The translations under genes were made by a program, and so were the position numbers. From assembly GCA_019914945.1 (NCBI GenBank), contig CM034101.1, forward strand, positions 1,871,188 through 1,935,187: DNA of 64,000 bases. The letters run 5' to 3'. The notes below the pieces were generated by a model. It saw only the letters and a list, made by a program, of their open reading frames with translations. It searched no databases and was not told the origin of the DNA. The first letter of the stretch is position 1. Every line of letters begins with the position of its first letter. The DNA comes from Typha latifolia (Eukaryota; Streptophyta; Magnoliopsida; Poales; Typhaceae). This document shows positions 49,801-61,445 of the stretch, in pieces.

Positions 49801-52338
49801 GAACTGCATCTAGCGAAAGGCACTTATGCAGTAAACTCAGCCGCAGTGAAAGCCAAATTCTTTTGTTTCCTTTACCATCTTTCTTATCATCATCCACCCG
49901 TAACACAAAGCAAGAAACAAGCTGGCCAATGTGAACGATGCTAGAAAGCAAATCACTTTCAGAACCCTGCAATGGACAAGGTGGAAGAGGGATTAAAAGG
50001 TCAATAGCTTATCAACTGACGCTACCTCTGAATTAACACTAACTTCCTGATAATAAATTTGAACTCTCAAATAATAGGAAAAAGAAGAAAGCCTATTTTT
50101 CAGTGATTTCAGCAAATTCACTTCATGAAAATTAAAAATAAAAATAAAAGTTTTTATTACCGAATATTCATTATCAATGTCAGACACTTCCTCCGCCCGA
50201 ACAAACCCTCTCAATCCACCTGGAAGACTGATTACAAGGTCCTTCGGGTTTACTTCAATGATGACTCCCCAGAGCTTCATATTTGGCGAAATATTCTGAC
50301 AACAAGAAGCAAACTAAAATTTATAATCCATTCCAGTAGCAACCAGCAAATAAGTATATGCGATCTGTGGAGCATGCTGGACAGGTAGATTCAGATATAC
50401 TACTACCAGACAAAAAAAAGTAGGAGTCTGAGAGAAGCCGAATAAATCTGATTAAATCAATATGGAAATTCAAACATGCTCTGCAACAATAAAACAACAT
50501 GAAAAGAACAACGCAAGCCTGTGATAGCTTCTGCAGAAAGATCACAACTATCTTATTTCTTTTTCTAAGTCTCAAAATGGTTAAGTTGGCATTGTTTGGT
50601 AACGACATTTTGTGAAAGATGAACAAAGATGATCGAAACTCATAGATTGATCAGTATGTACCAGCATAATAATACAAATCTTCAAACACCAGCCACTGAT
50701 TCTGATTTCCGAGTGCTTGGAAGCAAAATGCTTTATGGTATTCTCGATCCAAATGACTATTCCTTACTCCTGTCTCTCCTTTTTTAACGTGCTAATGGGA
50801 GATACAATTGAGTGTAACCTAAATACACTTGTAATGGTCTAGAAAAACAACTTTGCTTATATCAATGGAGATTGACATTAGACAACTAAAAATAAATTAT
50901 TACGTATTAGCATATATGGTGACACTATCCACTGAGATAGCCTCACTGGCTTGACTTGCAAAGCTTCCTCCATTAATCTGTCTCACTTGGTGATTTCACA
51001 TTGACAAATTCCAAATACTACTTCTTTTGAAACTTGCAGATGATAGCTTTCATCCATGCTGAGGAATTAAATAGCTGTGATGGTATTTTTCAATCTGATC
51101 ATGTGTGAGCATGAATAGTAGTAATCAGTCAAACCATAAATATCAAATCAATCCGTGCAGCCAGATCTTTCTATGGTTAGCTTTTTCTTGCTTCATGCTT
51201 TTTAGTTTCTACTTCCACTTACTAAAATAAATAACCATGATCATTCAGATGAATTATCCATGCCCAGCAGAAATGTCTAGCAAAATTCCAAAGGGCAAAT
51301 TGTATAGTTGCTTATTAGAATTTACTTGAGTCAAATATTAATATTCTTAATTTCTATTTAGAATCAGAATGTACTCATTAAATAATTAAAATTCTTTGCT
51401 CAACTATCATTAAACTGGGAGGTATCAAAGGTTCCAGAAAACCTGTTTTGATAGTTCAACAGAAGCTCAAAAACAAGTAGTTACTTCTGTAGGATTGTGA
51501 TGGGTTTCACGTAATAATTGATAATCGCTTCTTCTTTGGTCAATCCTATTTTCCTCATTTAATTATTTTTCTCTCGAATTTATCCTCTTCTGGAAAACAA
51601 TGTTCCGCCATGGTATTGTCTTCCAGTCAAGGTAATGTAGTTCCATCACAGCATAGATCATACAACACTTGATTTCTTCGATGACAATTAATCATACAGA
51701 CAAACAAATCGCACTCAAAGGAAGACCTATGACGACAAATACAGAGTATGGCTTATATAAATTCAAACAGAGTGGCATGAGAATCAAGAAAAGATTGAAC
51801 ACAGCATGCAACGCACTCAATTCCAAGTAGAATCTACCTTTAGAGTGATCCGATTAGCAAACCTAGGGAGTTTCCCGGTGACTCCTTCACCGAAAAGAGA
51901 CCCAAAATCTTCCTCGGCTCTGCCGGAGGAAGGCTTCCTCGCACCCTTCTTCTTTCTGTTGTCCTTGCCCCTCGCGGGTCCCATCTCCTCCCTTTCGAAC
52001 TCGGCCTCCGCCTCCGCCCGAGCCTCCGCCGCCTCTTCCCGGCTCAGGACGCTCCCTCCTCCTGAACCAACCAATAAAATCACCGGAAAACAAAGAAAAG
52101 AGCCTCGTTTACGCATCACGACCAACCAGAGAAATTCATAATGATGAAATATTGGCATACTACAACCTCTGGGGAAGTCGGGATCCTCGTCTGGAATGAG
52201 AAGAGACGACGGCAAATCCGTAGAGGAAGGATCGGCCTTGTCCTTCCTTGTCTTCTTGAAAGACGTTTCGGGCTTCCGTCCTTCTCCCGGGTTTCTCTTA
52301 CGGCTACTCTTCTTCCTGTTCTCGCCGACGGCCGCCAT
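27404..52338 (-). CDS. RRP5: RRP5 homologue, rRNA biogenesis protein (S1 repeats + HAT)
   Basis: A nucleolar pre-rRNA processing factor, homologue of yeast Rrp5 and human PDCD11. It is needed for early cleavages that make both 18S and 5.8S/25S rRNA. I resolve 40 exons on the minus strand with unbroken frame: 1927 residues, close to the roughly 1900 of Arabidopsis RRP5. Residues 1-132 are Lys/Arg/Glu-rich (nucleolar targeting). About 133-1520 are a series of S1 RNA-binding repeats, with tell-tale GxV/GxI...GxRGxV and DxSL patterns. An acidic Ser/Asp linker follows (exon 34, to about 1643), then HAT/TPR-like helical repeats to the C-terminus, with blocks such as KLVRSSPNSSFVWINYM and FLFKKYLEYEKTQGDEDR. 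No frameshift or premature stop is seen. One intron is GC-AG. Exon coordinates are in the three following entries. Confidence 0.95.
29085..29340. mobile_element. MITE with 95-base terminal inverted repeats in an RRP5 intron
   Basis: Two arms of about 95 bases face each other: left 29085-29179, right 29246-29340. The left begins tgttacgactcgaaat and the complement of the right begins tgtcacgacccgaaat. They are about 80% identical, with most differences C/T or G/A transitions. About 66 AT-rich bases separate them and there is no coding capacity. I could not see a clear target-site duplication, so the transposon superfamily is unassigned. It lies between RRP5 exons 35 and 36. Confidence 0.75.
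30109..30168. repeat. Short tandem duplication in an RRP5 intron
   Basis: A 29-base block (atttccttcagctcttccta then gttattact) occurs twice, 31 bases apart and essentially identical, between RRP5 exons 35 and 36. Confidence 0.85.
35224..36473 (-). other. Large RRP5 intron between exons 25 and 26
   Basis: About 1.25 kb, AT-rich. No coding sequence, snoRNA or transposon signature recognised. Confidence 0.5.
37310..39088 (-). other. Large RRP5 intron between exons 21 and 22
   Basis: About 1.8 kb. AT-rich with only short chance frames; nothing recognised. Confidence 0.5.
41708..43574 (-). other. Large RRP5 intron between exons 14 and 15
   Basis: About 1.9 kb. The 42400-42600 part has repetitive-looking words (gtgcac...gtgtac, aagttg/cacttt) that could be an old transposon remnant, but I could not define ends. 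No gene seen. Confidence 0.4.
44259..46219 (-). other. Large RRP5 intron between exons 11 and 12
   Basis: About 2 kb, AT-rich. Nothing recognised. Confidence 0.5.
46777..46805. repeat. (TA)n microsatellite in an RRP5 intron
   Basis: A TA run starts about 13 bases inside the intron that follows exon 9, close to its donor at 46818. Confidence 0.9.
50296..51837 (-). other. Large RRP5 intron between exons 2 and 3
   Basis: About 1.5 kb. No coding sequence or RNA gene recognised. Confidence 0.5.
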
Positions 52339-52640
52339 TGTTGTTCGAGGAAGCGAGAGAAATGATGACTGAAGAGGAGGCGAAGAAAGACAGAGTGGTG
52401 ACGGGGCTTTAAAAGGGGTTTAGGTTTCAAGGGGTTTTTGGGCAAGATGTTCTATTTCTCGTGGAAAGATCAGACGATTGGACTCAAGCCCGAGCCAGAC
52501 CACGAGTTTGGGCTCGGTTTACACTTTTAATAGACATAAAATAATAAAATAATAAATCTATATTTTTTGGGCCTCAGGGCCGCCCGTCACCGACTTAGCT
52601 TTCCCAAAGCTGCAGTTGGCCCAACCCAAAACCCAAAAAA
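52339..52640 (-). promoter_or_regulatory. RRP5 promoter region with site II elements
   Basis: Upstream of the RRP5 start codon there are TGGGCT at 52509-52514, TGGGCC near 52569, and GGCCCA (complement of TGGGCC) near 52618. There is also an AAACCTAAACCCC-like stretch near 52420 that resembles a degenerate telo-box. Site II plus telo-box combinations mark plant ribosome-biogenesis and growth-linked genes. Confidence 0.55.
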
Positions 52641-55290
52641 GCCTGCAAGCTATATATAGATCGGACAAAAAAATCAACCCTTCCTAGATACAGAGACACT
52701 TAGATTCTACTAATTTTTTTAGCTATTAGTCTAGACCTCAAGCCAAACAATTGCTTCGAACAAAACTCCTACTAAGTCATCAATCGAATCAAGCCAATCT
52801 ATCAAACTAATAAATAATTTATCCACAATATTATTTGGAGTTGGAGTCAAACCTACGAACCTCCTTGGTCATAGAGAAAGTACATATTAACTCTACTATA
52901 GTTGATTAATTAATATGCATCAACATATTAATCACTTCGATATCTGGCAAATGTTTGTGATCCATATATTAGCACACATCGATGCACTAAACAAACCTAC
53001 CATTAAATTAAAATAAGAGATGAAGAGCGACTGATTGTAAATCTTATATGATAAATTATATTTCTTTGTTAGTCTTATCAATAGTTTTTTTAGATTGGCC
53101 AAAATTGTTATACTATTTCGAGGTTCCAAACGCAAATATTGCTATAATCAGCTAACAGTTATTTTAATTATAATTAATAGACTTGTATGCCTATAAAGTA
53201 ATTACATTAACATTACTACCACTACCAGGGTAAAAGATAAATAAATAAATGAATCCATGTGAAAATAATGAGCTATATAAAAGTATAATTAATCCTATAT
53301 TAAACTATATCCGATCCATCTAACAAATGAGACCCAGATCGAATTAAGAAGGGTTAAGATTGGGCTTATTTATTATACAACAAAATGCCAACCTAATTCT
53401 TTCATATCTGACACCATTATTGCAATCCTGACTACTATACCTGCACCCCTGTTCTTCCCTTTTGTATTTATTTATCTTATATATATTTTTCCCAAGTTAC
53501 ACTACCCCTAGCTAGTCAATTTACTGACACGTAGGCTCTGTGCAATTACTCAATTGCCCTTATGTATATTAAGTTTTTTTTCTTTTGGCCTTTTGGTATC
53601 TCTACTAAGGCTGTAGGCTGTCGTGCACTTGATCGGCTGGGCCATGCACGACCATTTGCCGGCTTTGAGGGCTCTTCTTTTGGTTGTTTCTTTTTCATAT
53701 CTTGCACTAATCATAGGTGAACAATTTGTGTGTGTGTGTGTCAAATCCAACATCAAGTTTTGATTATATAAGTGGATCACTCTCTTCTTCTTCTTTTTTT
53801 TTTCTTTTTTTCTTTTAACAAACACTTTTGCATTGCTTTGAGGACCACTAGGGTAGCAAATATGAAAGATTAATATGGGCTAGTTTGGGTGCAAGGCATG
53901 AGATGCATACAGACATGTAGATCACATGTGTATAAAAATTTTGATTGCGCCGGCTTCAATTTTAGATCCTATTTATTATCTTCTATAAATAATTAAGTCA
54001 TTAGATGTGTATGGTCAATCATACATACCCAAAGAAGCATGTGAAATGAGCTCTAGCATGTGATTAGATTATGCTAGGTTATCTTTCCTACGTCGGTCAT
54101 AGTTTTGTTAAGGTTTGGCGTCGTAGGCTCTTCCACCCTCCCACGAGAGTCTTCTCCTCACCATAGTCGGTGAGCTTTTCCTCTTCTCTTATAGCTTAAG
54201 TGGCTAAGAGAGGAACTGTCTTGCTCTTTTTTTTCTCGTCTATCATTTTTAACTCTCTTTTTTCCAACCTCAACGGTATTTGCTCTTTCCTTATTTGTTG
54301 TCCTTCTATCACTTGTTGCTTGCAATCTAGCTCGTCTTTCTCTTTCTCTGTCTATGCTTTCTTTTCTCGTTATGCTCTAACAAACAAAATGTCCATGCAA
54401 TTTTGATAGTCGTCGAGTCTCTTAATTTTTTATGCTTGTGTTTCTTTTTAACTTTCCACATATTATAGCTGCATTACTTCTAGAGACGATCGAGAGGAAG
54501 CTAAAACTAGCTAGTTGGTAAAGCTTGTATGCTATGGTTCTTCAAATTATCTCTCATTTGTCTCTATCTATCAAACTCGTAAGACATATCAAAATTAACG
54601 AGTTATTTTCCTGCGGTCTAAGCTTTTTTTTTCCTTAGATATAAGAGATCCAATTAGTGTTGATTTTTTTTCTTTTTTGTATCACTTATAGTTCTGCAAT
54701 TAAAAATAATATCAACTACAACAGACTAAATATACATATCAACTTATTCCTATAGAATAAACGAGCCCCAAATTTGTAACAGTGAATGTGAATTGAAAAC
54801 TTTTCTTGGTGCACCTGCACATATAAAAATTATTGATACGCTTGGACTTCCTGCCTCAAAGAATTGCACGAAATCGGCAGGAGTAGGAGAGATAAATAAT
54901 ATTTATTTAAAGTTAAGTGATTCTTCTGTCACTGCTTAGTGGATCTACATTAAGATATAGTTAATGTAATTAACCTTTTTATTAAGACGTGCGTTGAGAG
55001 AAGAGAGTGTCCAAGAAGTGCGTATATAGAGAAGAATTAAAACACAAGATACAGTGCGTCCTCGCATAGTCACATGGCATGGCCATGGTGTATGGAAAAA
55101 CAATAGCACGTGGATGGCCACCTCGAGGCCTGAGATGTGAGCTGTTTGCTGTTGCATCCAGTGAATGGCTGACAGGTAGTCATGTCAGACATTATTCATG
55201 CAAATGGGGCTGCAGAGGATCTATTTCGTCATTTTCTTTAGACGTCGATATCCTTGTCTTTTTTTTTTTTTCAAACCTTTCTTTGCACTT
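52641..55290. other. Intergenic region between RRP5 and the GH17 gene
   Basis: About 2.7 kb, mostly AT-rich, between the divergent RRP5 (-) and GH17 (+) genes. I see short TG and pyrimidine tracts near 53726-53815 but no supportable gene, tRNA or complete transposon. Confidence 0.55.
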
Positions 55291-55292
55291 AA

Positions 55293-55295
<3 letters not shown>

Positions 55296-55331
<36 letters not shown>

Positions 55332-55418
55332 GGAGGCAAAGGTTCAAACTTGGGAGCTGTAGTGAGAAACCTCTTTGGATTCTTCTCAGAAATCTCTCTC
55401 TCTCTCTCTCTCTCTCTA
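55296..55418. repeat. Two (CT)n microsatellites upstream of the GH17 gene
   Basis: CT runs occupy about 55296-55329 and 55393-55418. They lie just upstream of, or in, the 5' leader exon of the GH17 gene. Confidence 0.9.
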
Positions 55419-55499
55419 CATGCGCGTAGTTTACTGTACTGATCCATAAAGCTCCTGCTTAGAGATTCCCCCACTATCTCACTTTTGGGCTCTTCCCAT

Positions 55500-55679
55500 C
55501 CTCGTGAGCTCCGTAGCCTTCCGTCTTCTCCTCCCATTCCATAAGCCCTCCTCTTCGCCTCTTGAAAAGCCTTAAACCCTCCCTTTCTTGTTCTTTTTTT
55601 TATTTGCTTTGAAAGGGCGAAACAGAGAGAAGAGCGACTCGTCGGCTCCTCACTTTGTCTTGCTGGGAAGTCGAATCAG
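55500..55679 (+). other. Probable 5' leader exon of the GH17 gene
   Basis: A pyrimidine-rich, moderately GC-rich stretch ends in AATCAG followed by GTGTTT at 55680. The next plausible exon begins after TGCAG at 58087 and contains the start codon. The 5' edge is arbitrary, as no transcript start can be seen. The implied leader intron is about 2.4 kb (55680-58087). Confidence 0.45.
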
Positions 55680-58087
55680 GTGTTTTTTCTCTACCTTTTC
55701 TTTTTTTAAATTTTTTTAATGGGGTTCTGATCTTGGGGTGATTTATTTCTGGTTTTGCTATGTGGGTATTTGGAAAAATGGGATTTTTTGCTCCATAATA
55801 CGAATAAGGGATGACCTTAGTGTGAAGTCAGAGATGGTTGTCAGCGGGAAATGCTTTACTTGCTGATCTTTCAAGTTTAATGTTATTTGGAGATGGAATT
55901 AGTCCTGAACCTTGGAAAGGTGGTGCCTTTCTATATATTTTGGCTTTGCTACTGACCTTTTATGGATCAAGTGGATCAATTGGATCAATGTAGTAGATTT
56001 TAGTAGGAAGAACTAGGGTTTGTTACTTTGAGAGAATTTAGAACAATATAAGTTGATAAATGTTAGAGAGGACTGATTTAAGTTGCTGTCAATAATTTGG
56101 CTAACCGCAAATATTCTACCAAATCTTTGTATGGCGTTTCTTTTGGGAAATTTCCTTAAAAGAATGATGCTATCCTTCATTTCACTGACTGTTTTAGGGG
56201 TTACTTATATATATATATATATATCTTGGTTTGCACAATTTATGAAGCAAATGCCAAATCAAGTAACTCTCCATAAGTTGGAGAATGGTGAATTTTATAT
56301 TTTATATTTAACATTTCTGCTCACTTTGGAATGTGATATTTTGATGGGCTTAATAAGTGGACCTAGTTCTAAACGAGTGGATATTTTATATTTAAAGGAC
56401 TTAGTTCTAAATGAGTGGATATTTTATATTTAGATCACAGATGAACTTGATAGGATTTAAATTTAGGATTTATGCTCTGATACCATATTAATACACCAAC
56501 AACACTAAAAGGTTAAATTGCTACGAAATGATAGTTTTATATTTTATATTTACATAATTTATTTGTAACAAAGTGCAACAGTGTGTTCTTGAATCTTATG
56601 AATCTTATATGTTATTATTTGATCATGAGAAATCGCAAAAGTAGTGGGTCAGCAGCATGATAAATGAAATAGTCCTCATGCTTCAGGTAATACTTTTAGT
56701 AATGGAGAGCACTTGTAGTAATGAGGTAAATGATGACTTGGCGAGAAGATATCTAGCTAATGAGGAAGTTAAGAAAAAGGGTGTCAAAGTGTGGAGATTC
56801 TCACCACCAAAAGGTTTGGGAAGGGAAAGTATAGGTAGTCTTATCCTTATCTCTAAAGAGGTTGTTTCAAAATCTTTAAACCGATGAACTCTTGGATGCA
56901 AGGTGATAGCTTTACCTTCAAAACAGGTGCATTCTCTTCTAACTAGGAAGTTACCAGATCACTTCTCCTTTTAGTTGCCCGTAAGTCATTTTTTAGCATT
57001 TAATTCGCCAAACAAGGTTAATTTGTGTTTATCTGATAATACACTTTCTCCCTATATCAATTAACTTTGAAGGTTCAATTCACAGAATACTATGTGAAAA
57101 AATGAACAGTGAATTGCTTTACTTTTTTTTTCTTCTACTTGCTTGGCAATTACCTTTAAGTTTGGATTTAACTGCTGGGTCACATTTTAGAGTCATTACT
57201 TTGCCCCTTCTTTCTTGACTATATCAGAACTCAGAATACCTTGGTAATAAAGCTGTATGGTGCATTCTTGCTCTTGCTTATTGACAGCCATTGGGTTGAT
57301 AAAACCTTTATAATTTTTGTCCTCTAAATTTAATAGCAATTGTCATATAGGTGATACCAACTTGGGGATAGTCACAGAAATAAATGTTTTCTACAAGAAA
57401 GAATAGGACACCCTGTACCCTTTCCCCATAAAAATGTTTTTTAATTATGTCTCTAGATACTTACCTATTCTTCTGTCTCTTTTACATCTTTTCTTGAGGT
57501 TTCCCTGGTACTGAGAACCCCATCACCTCCCCCACTCAAATGTCTTTTAATTATGTCTGTAGATCTTTGCCCCCCCATACTGATGATTTTCTGTTAGAAT
57601 TTTTCTCATAATTCGTCATTTTGTTTTTCTAAAAGTACTGAAGCAATATAGTTATTACTGCTGTGATCATAGGATATTATGCTGCTCATATAGTCATAAT
57701 CTAAATGACTTAAGTTCATATTTGATAAATTAAAATTGTTTATTTTATTTAACATAACTTTTAGGCTTTTATTGTTCCCATAATAAAATATTTCTATGTT
57801 CTCATTCAAGTTACCAATTGATATGACATTTGTGCTCTAGAGTCCATTAGAACTTTGGTTCTTATTCTCTTGGACTTATTAATCTGGACAGAAGTCAACT
57901 GTGACATAAAGTAGTATGTGTATCATGTACTTGGTGATCTGAATAGAGAGGAAAAATTATGATTCTTCTGTTGCCAATTTCTTCTCTATTTCCATTAACT
58001 GGAATATTATATATGTCAAATTTCCACCCAATTTCTTGCAATGTCCAGTTTACTGCTTCAGCTCTAACAATCTCAACCTTCCTGCAG
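55680..58087 (+). other. Probable 5' leader intron of the GH17 gene
   Basis: AT-rich, with a TA run near 56206-56223 and a direct repeat at 56363-56432. A sequence at 56474-56485 is the complement of TGGTATCAGAGC, the common initiator-tRNA primer-binding site of LTR elements. No gene is recognised; the frame at 56657-56887 is short and unmatched. Confidence 0.4.
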
Positions 58088-58157
58088 TCTGGTACAAGGG
58101 CTCAGGGGAAATACGTTTGAATTTTCTCCAAGTGAATCCCGAGGCCTACTCGGCCAA

Positions 58158-61100
58158 ATGTTGCCTGAGAAATGGAAGAAATGTTTATTTTTACTTATGT
58201 TCTTGCTCATTAATGCATCAGGTAATTCAATCTTACTTCTAGCTGTACATAAAGTGGTCTAATTTTGCTCTGGTGGATTGTAGGATACAAAATATTGAAT
58301 AACTTAAGATGTACTTTATGAACAGGGAAATTATGTTTGTGAATTTTAATCATTAAACCTTTATCTACTTCTGAATCTTATTGTTTTCTCTATGTTACAT
58401 TATTATTTGAAGTTATTACTGTTGTGTTGAGTGTTCTATTTTGTTCTACCTTTCTGTGGGACAACTTTCCAAGAGTTGAAATATCTGATTGTGGTTTTAT
58501 TAAATGTTCCAAGTATGTGCTCAGTATTAAAAACTCTAATCATTTGTCTTAACTGAACTTCTTGTTTTTCCTGTTCTGCTTTTGTTTCCTGTACCTATTT
58601 TGTCTTTCTATTCAGTCTATATAAGCTATAAGTGAGCCTCAAATAATATTTTCAAGCTTGTCAAATTATTTTGCTTGCCTTCTATGTTTTCTTGTTTGTA
58701 TTTATGCTACAGCTGCTCTGTTTATTTTCTTGCATATAATTGGATATGCTGCACATGCTGTAGGTGCATTTGTGGGGATCAATATTGGTACCGACATGTC
58801 CAACTTGCCATCGGCATCAGACGTAGTGTCAATTCTCAAAGCGAAACAGGTCAAACATGTACGCTTATTTGATGCAGACCATCAGATGCTGACAGCCCTT
58901 GCAAACACTGGAATAGAAGTTATGGTTGGGGTTCCCAATGACCAGCTACTACGTATAGGGCAATCTCGGTCAGAAGCAGCTGACTGGATTAACAAGAATG
59001 TTGCTGTCTTTATTCCGGAGACTAACATCACGTATATTGCAGTTGGCAACGAGGTCCTTACGACTATTCCAAATGCAGCTCTTGTCCTTGCCCCAGCCTT
59101 ACAGTTCCTCCAGTCTGCCCTTCTGGCAACAAACCTTAATTTCCAGGTGAAAGTTTCAAGCCCCCAATCCATGGACATGATCCCTAAATCATTTCCTCCA
59201 TCTACTGCCACCTTCAATTCAACATGGAGCTCAATTATGTATCAGTATCTCCAGTTCTTGAAGAACACAGGATCTTCCTTCATGCTAAATGCACAACCAT
59301 ACTATGGTTATACCAAAGGACAAGGCATATTCCCCATAGAGTATGCTCTTTTCCGCTCGCTCAACCCAAATAATCAGATTGTCGATCCCAACACAAATTT
59401 CTACTATACCAACATGTTTGATGCTATGGTTGATGCTGCTTACTACTCCATGCAAGCAATGAATTTTACTGGCATTCCCATTATTGTAACAGCTTCTGGG
59501 TGGCCGTGGCTTGGTGGGCCAAATGAGCCGGATGCTACCATCGACAATGCCTTGGCCTACAATAGCAATCTTATCATTCATGTCTTAAATGGTTCGGGGA
59601 CACCGAGCCAACCAACTACACAAGTTAATACTTACATTCATGAATTATTTAATGAGGATCTCCATCCAGGACCCGTTTCGGAGAAAAATTGGGGGATTGC
59701 CTTTCCTAATGGGACCACTCTGTATACTTTGACATTTGAGCATATAGCTGTGTCAAATGCAGACTCAGCAGGACTGCTTGGAATGTTCTGTGTAGCAAAT
59801 TCCAGTGCATCCCCAATAGCACTGAAGCAAGGTCTGGATTGGGCATGTGGACCTGGTTCAGCAAACTGCAGTGCTATTCAGCCTGGGCAGCCATGTTATG
59901 ACTCCAACAATATTGCAGTTGTCGCTTCCTATGCATTCAACGACTATTACCATAGAACACAAGCAAGTGGTGGGACATGCAACTTCAATAACACAGCTAT
60001 GATAACGACTACTGATCCTAGTAAGTTTTGTTGATCTTTCCTTTCCTTTTATTTTCTAACTAATTTCTGCCTTAATGCAACAAAAATTATCTACAATGAT
60101 TCTTAGTTTTATACATTTCCATGGCAACATGGATGAGATCTAGGATAGACTTGATTGGTGCAAAAAAATTATTAATCTAATCAGTCCAGTGGTATTTGAA
60201 ATATTAGTTATGGTTGATGTGTTTCCTCACCATTATTATTTTGTTGCCAGTAGCCTTGTTGTTTTACTATGCCTCATTTAATCATCACGACCTCTTTTTT
60301 CACTTCTATCAGTTTTATTTCCTCACAGCCTTTGTACATGTATAGGGGCATCCTTCACGACCTTTTCATTCTGCAGTCTCCAAATGGTTTGTTCCATATA
60401 TATTACAAGCAGATTGCGCTTCACTCTTGCTTTACCTGTTTATTAGATTTGGAAATCATTCTTCATGTCTTTGACAGCAAAGGATTACCTGCAGTAGGAA
60501 TAACCTTGATTTGGCCTTCTAAGAATTAGGCAACAGTTTGCAAACAATAACTTTGTGTTCTATCTCATCCATAAGTGTTGGTGAGACATGAGATGCCAAC
60601 TTTATGGGTATATAGGGAATCAGGGTTTAGCTAATCAGATTAGACAGAATACTGGTCTCGTCAAGACTTTCTTTTAGGAAAACAACTATTCCTCAAGTAT
60701 TATCTGCAGGACTACAGCTAGAGATCATTCTTAAGGTTTAGTGCCCTTGGAAATTATGTTTTACAACATTAGCTCCCAAGGTTAAGCAGACAAAATACTT
60801 TTCTTAGTCGATCTCCATAATGATTGACTCAATCTCATGTCCTTGACAAGTTTCTCATGAGGTTAAGGTCGTTCCCTAGCCATACAGCCAATAACCGCCT
60901 CTAAGCAGTCCTCTGGATGAAGACAATGACCAAATGTCATGGAAGCTCCATAATTTTATCATTTCATCATTCGTTTTCGAAACCACCAAGTCGGATGTGT
61001 TAATACATCAAAGCATGACTGCTCACCTCGTCCAAAATGAGAAGAAGTATGATTGCTCTTTTTTTTGGGAAGTATTAACAGTTCTTCCGATAGGCTACTG

Positions 61101-61445
61101 CACTTCAATTTTTCAGTTTAAAATGTACCTCTCCATTCTTGTGATGATGAAAATCTTGACATTCCATTTCTTGTTTGTGGCTCTTGCAGGCCATGGTTCG
61201 TGCATTTTTTCTGGAAGGTGAGTCATCCATATAATTATCGAAGCTCATCTTAGACATCCATGCTGTTCTGTACTAATGATAAGATTAATTTTGTTTGCAG
61301 CTCGGGATCGAACACCAGTGCAGGTGGCGGGACACCATCTTCAGCTTTTGGACCCTCAAGCCCGATAAATTTTGCGATCACATCTCAAGTTTGCTGGATT
61401 ATTTACCTAGTTCCAGTTATGTTTGCTTTTCTAGTTCACTTGTAA
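58158..61445 (+). CDS. GPI-anchored GH17 beta-1,3-glucanase-like protein with X8/CBM43 domain
   Basis: Four coding exons: 58158-58221, 58764-60020, 61190-61217, 61301-61445; they join in frame into 497 residues. Exon 1 encodes MLPEKWKKCLFLLMFLLINA, a signal peptide; this start was chosen because only it joins exon 2 in phase. Exon 2 holds the GH17 barrel, starting FVGINIGTDMSNLPSASDVV, with the acid/base Glu in VGNE (E118). It then has the X8/CBM43 domain (FCVANSSASP, LDWACGPGSANCSAI, CNFNNTA), which binds beta-1,3-glucan. A Ser/Gly-rich stretch and a C-terminal hydrophobic tail predict a GPI anchor, so the protein should sit at the plasma membrane/cell wall, where such members can act at plasmodesmata. 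The expected nucleophile motif ETGWPS reads ASGWPW here, with Ala265 in place of Glu. It may be non-hydrolytic. Confidence 0.9.
60021..61189 (+). other. Intron 2 of the GH17 gene
   Basis: About 1.2 kb between the X8 coding exon and the tiny 28-base exon 3. The middle (60570-61060) is less AT-rich than the rest and may be an old insertion, but I found no terminal repeats. Confidence 0.5.

Larger units (their letters stand above)
46220..52338 (-). other. RRP5: RRP5 exons 1-11 (basic N-terminus and first S1 repeats)
   Basis: Coding exons, minus strand, written high to low: 52338-52167, 52061-51838, 50295-50161, 49966-49790, 48419-48323, 48079-47967, 47852-47730, 47626-47555, 46911-46819, 46567-46454, 46342-46220. 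Each junction has GT-AG and keeps frame. Exon 3 carries the first S1 start (MKLWGVIIEV, then GGLRGFVRAEEV). Confidence 0.88.

Noticed and set aside
58658..58763. In-frame upstream extension of GH17 exon 2 as an alternative start (MSNYFACLL...)
   Set aside because: It would give a hydrophobic leader, but a good acceptor at 58763 and a phase-matched signal-peptide exon at 58158-58221 fit the family better. It stays a possible alternative first exon.
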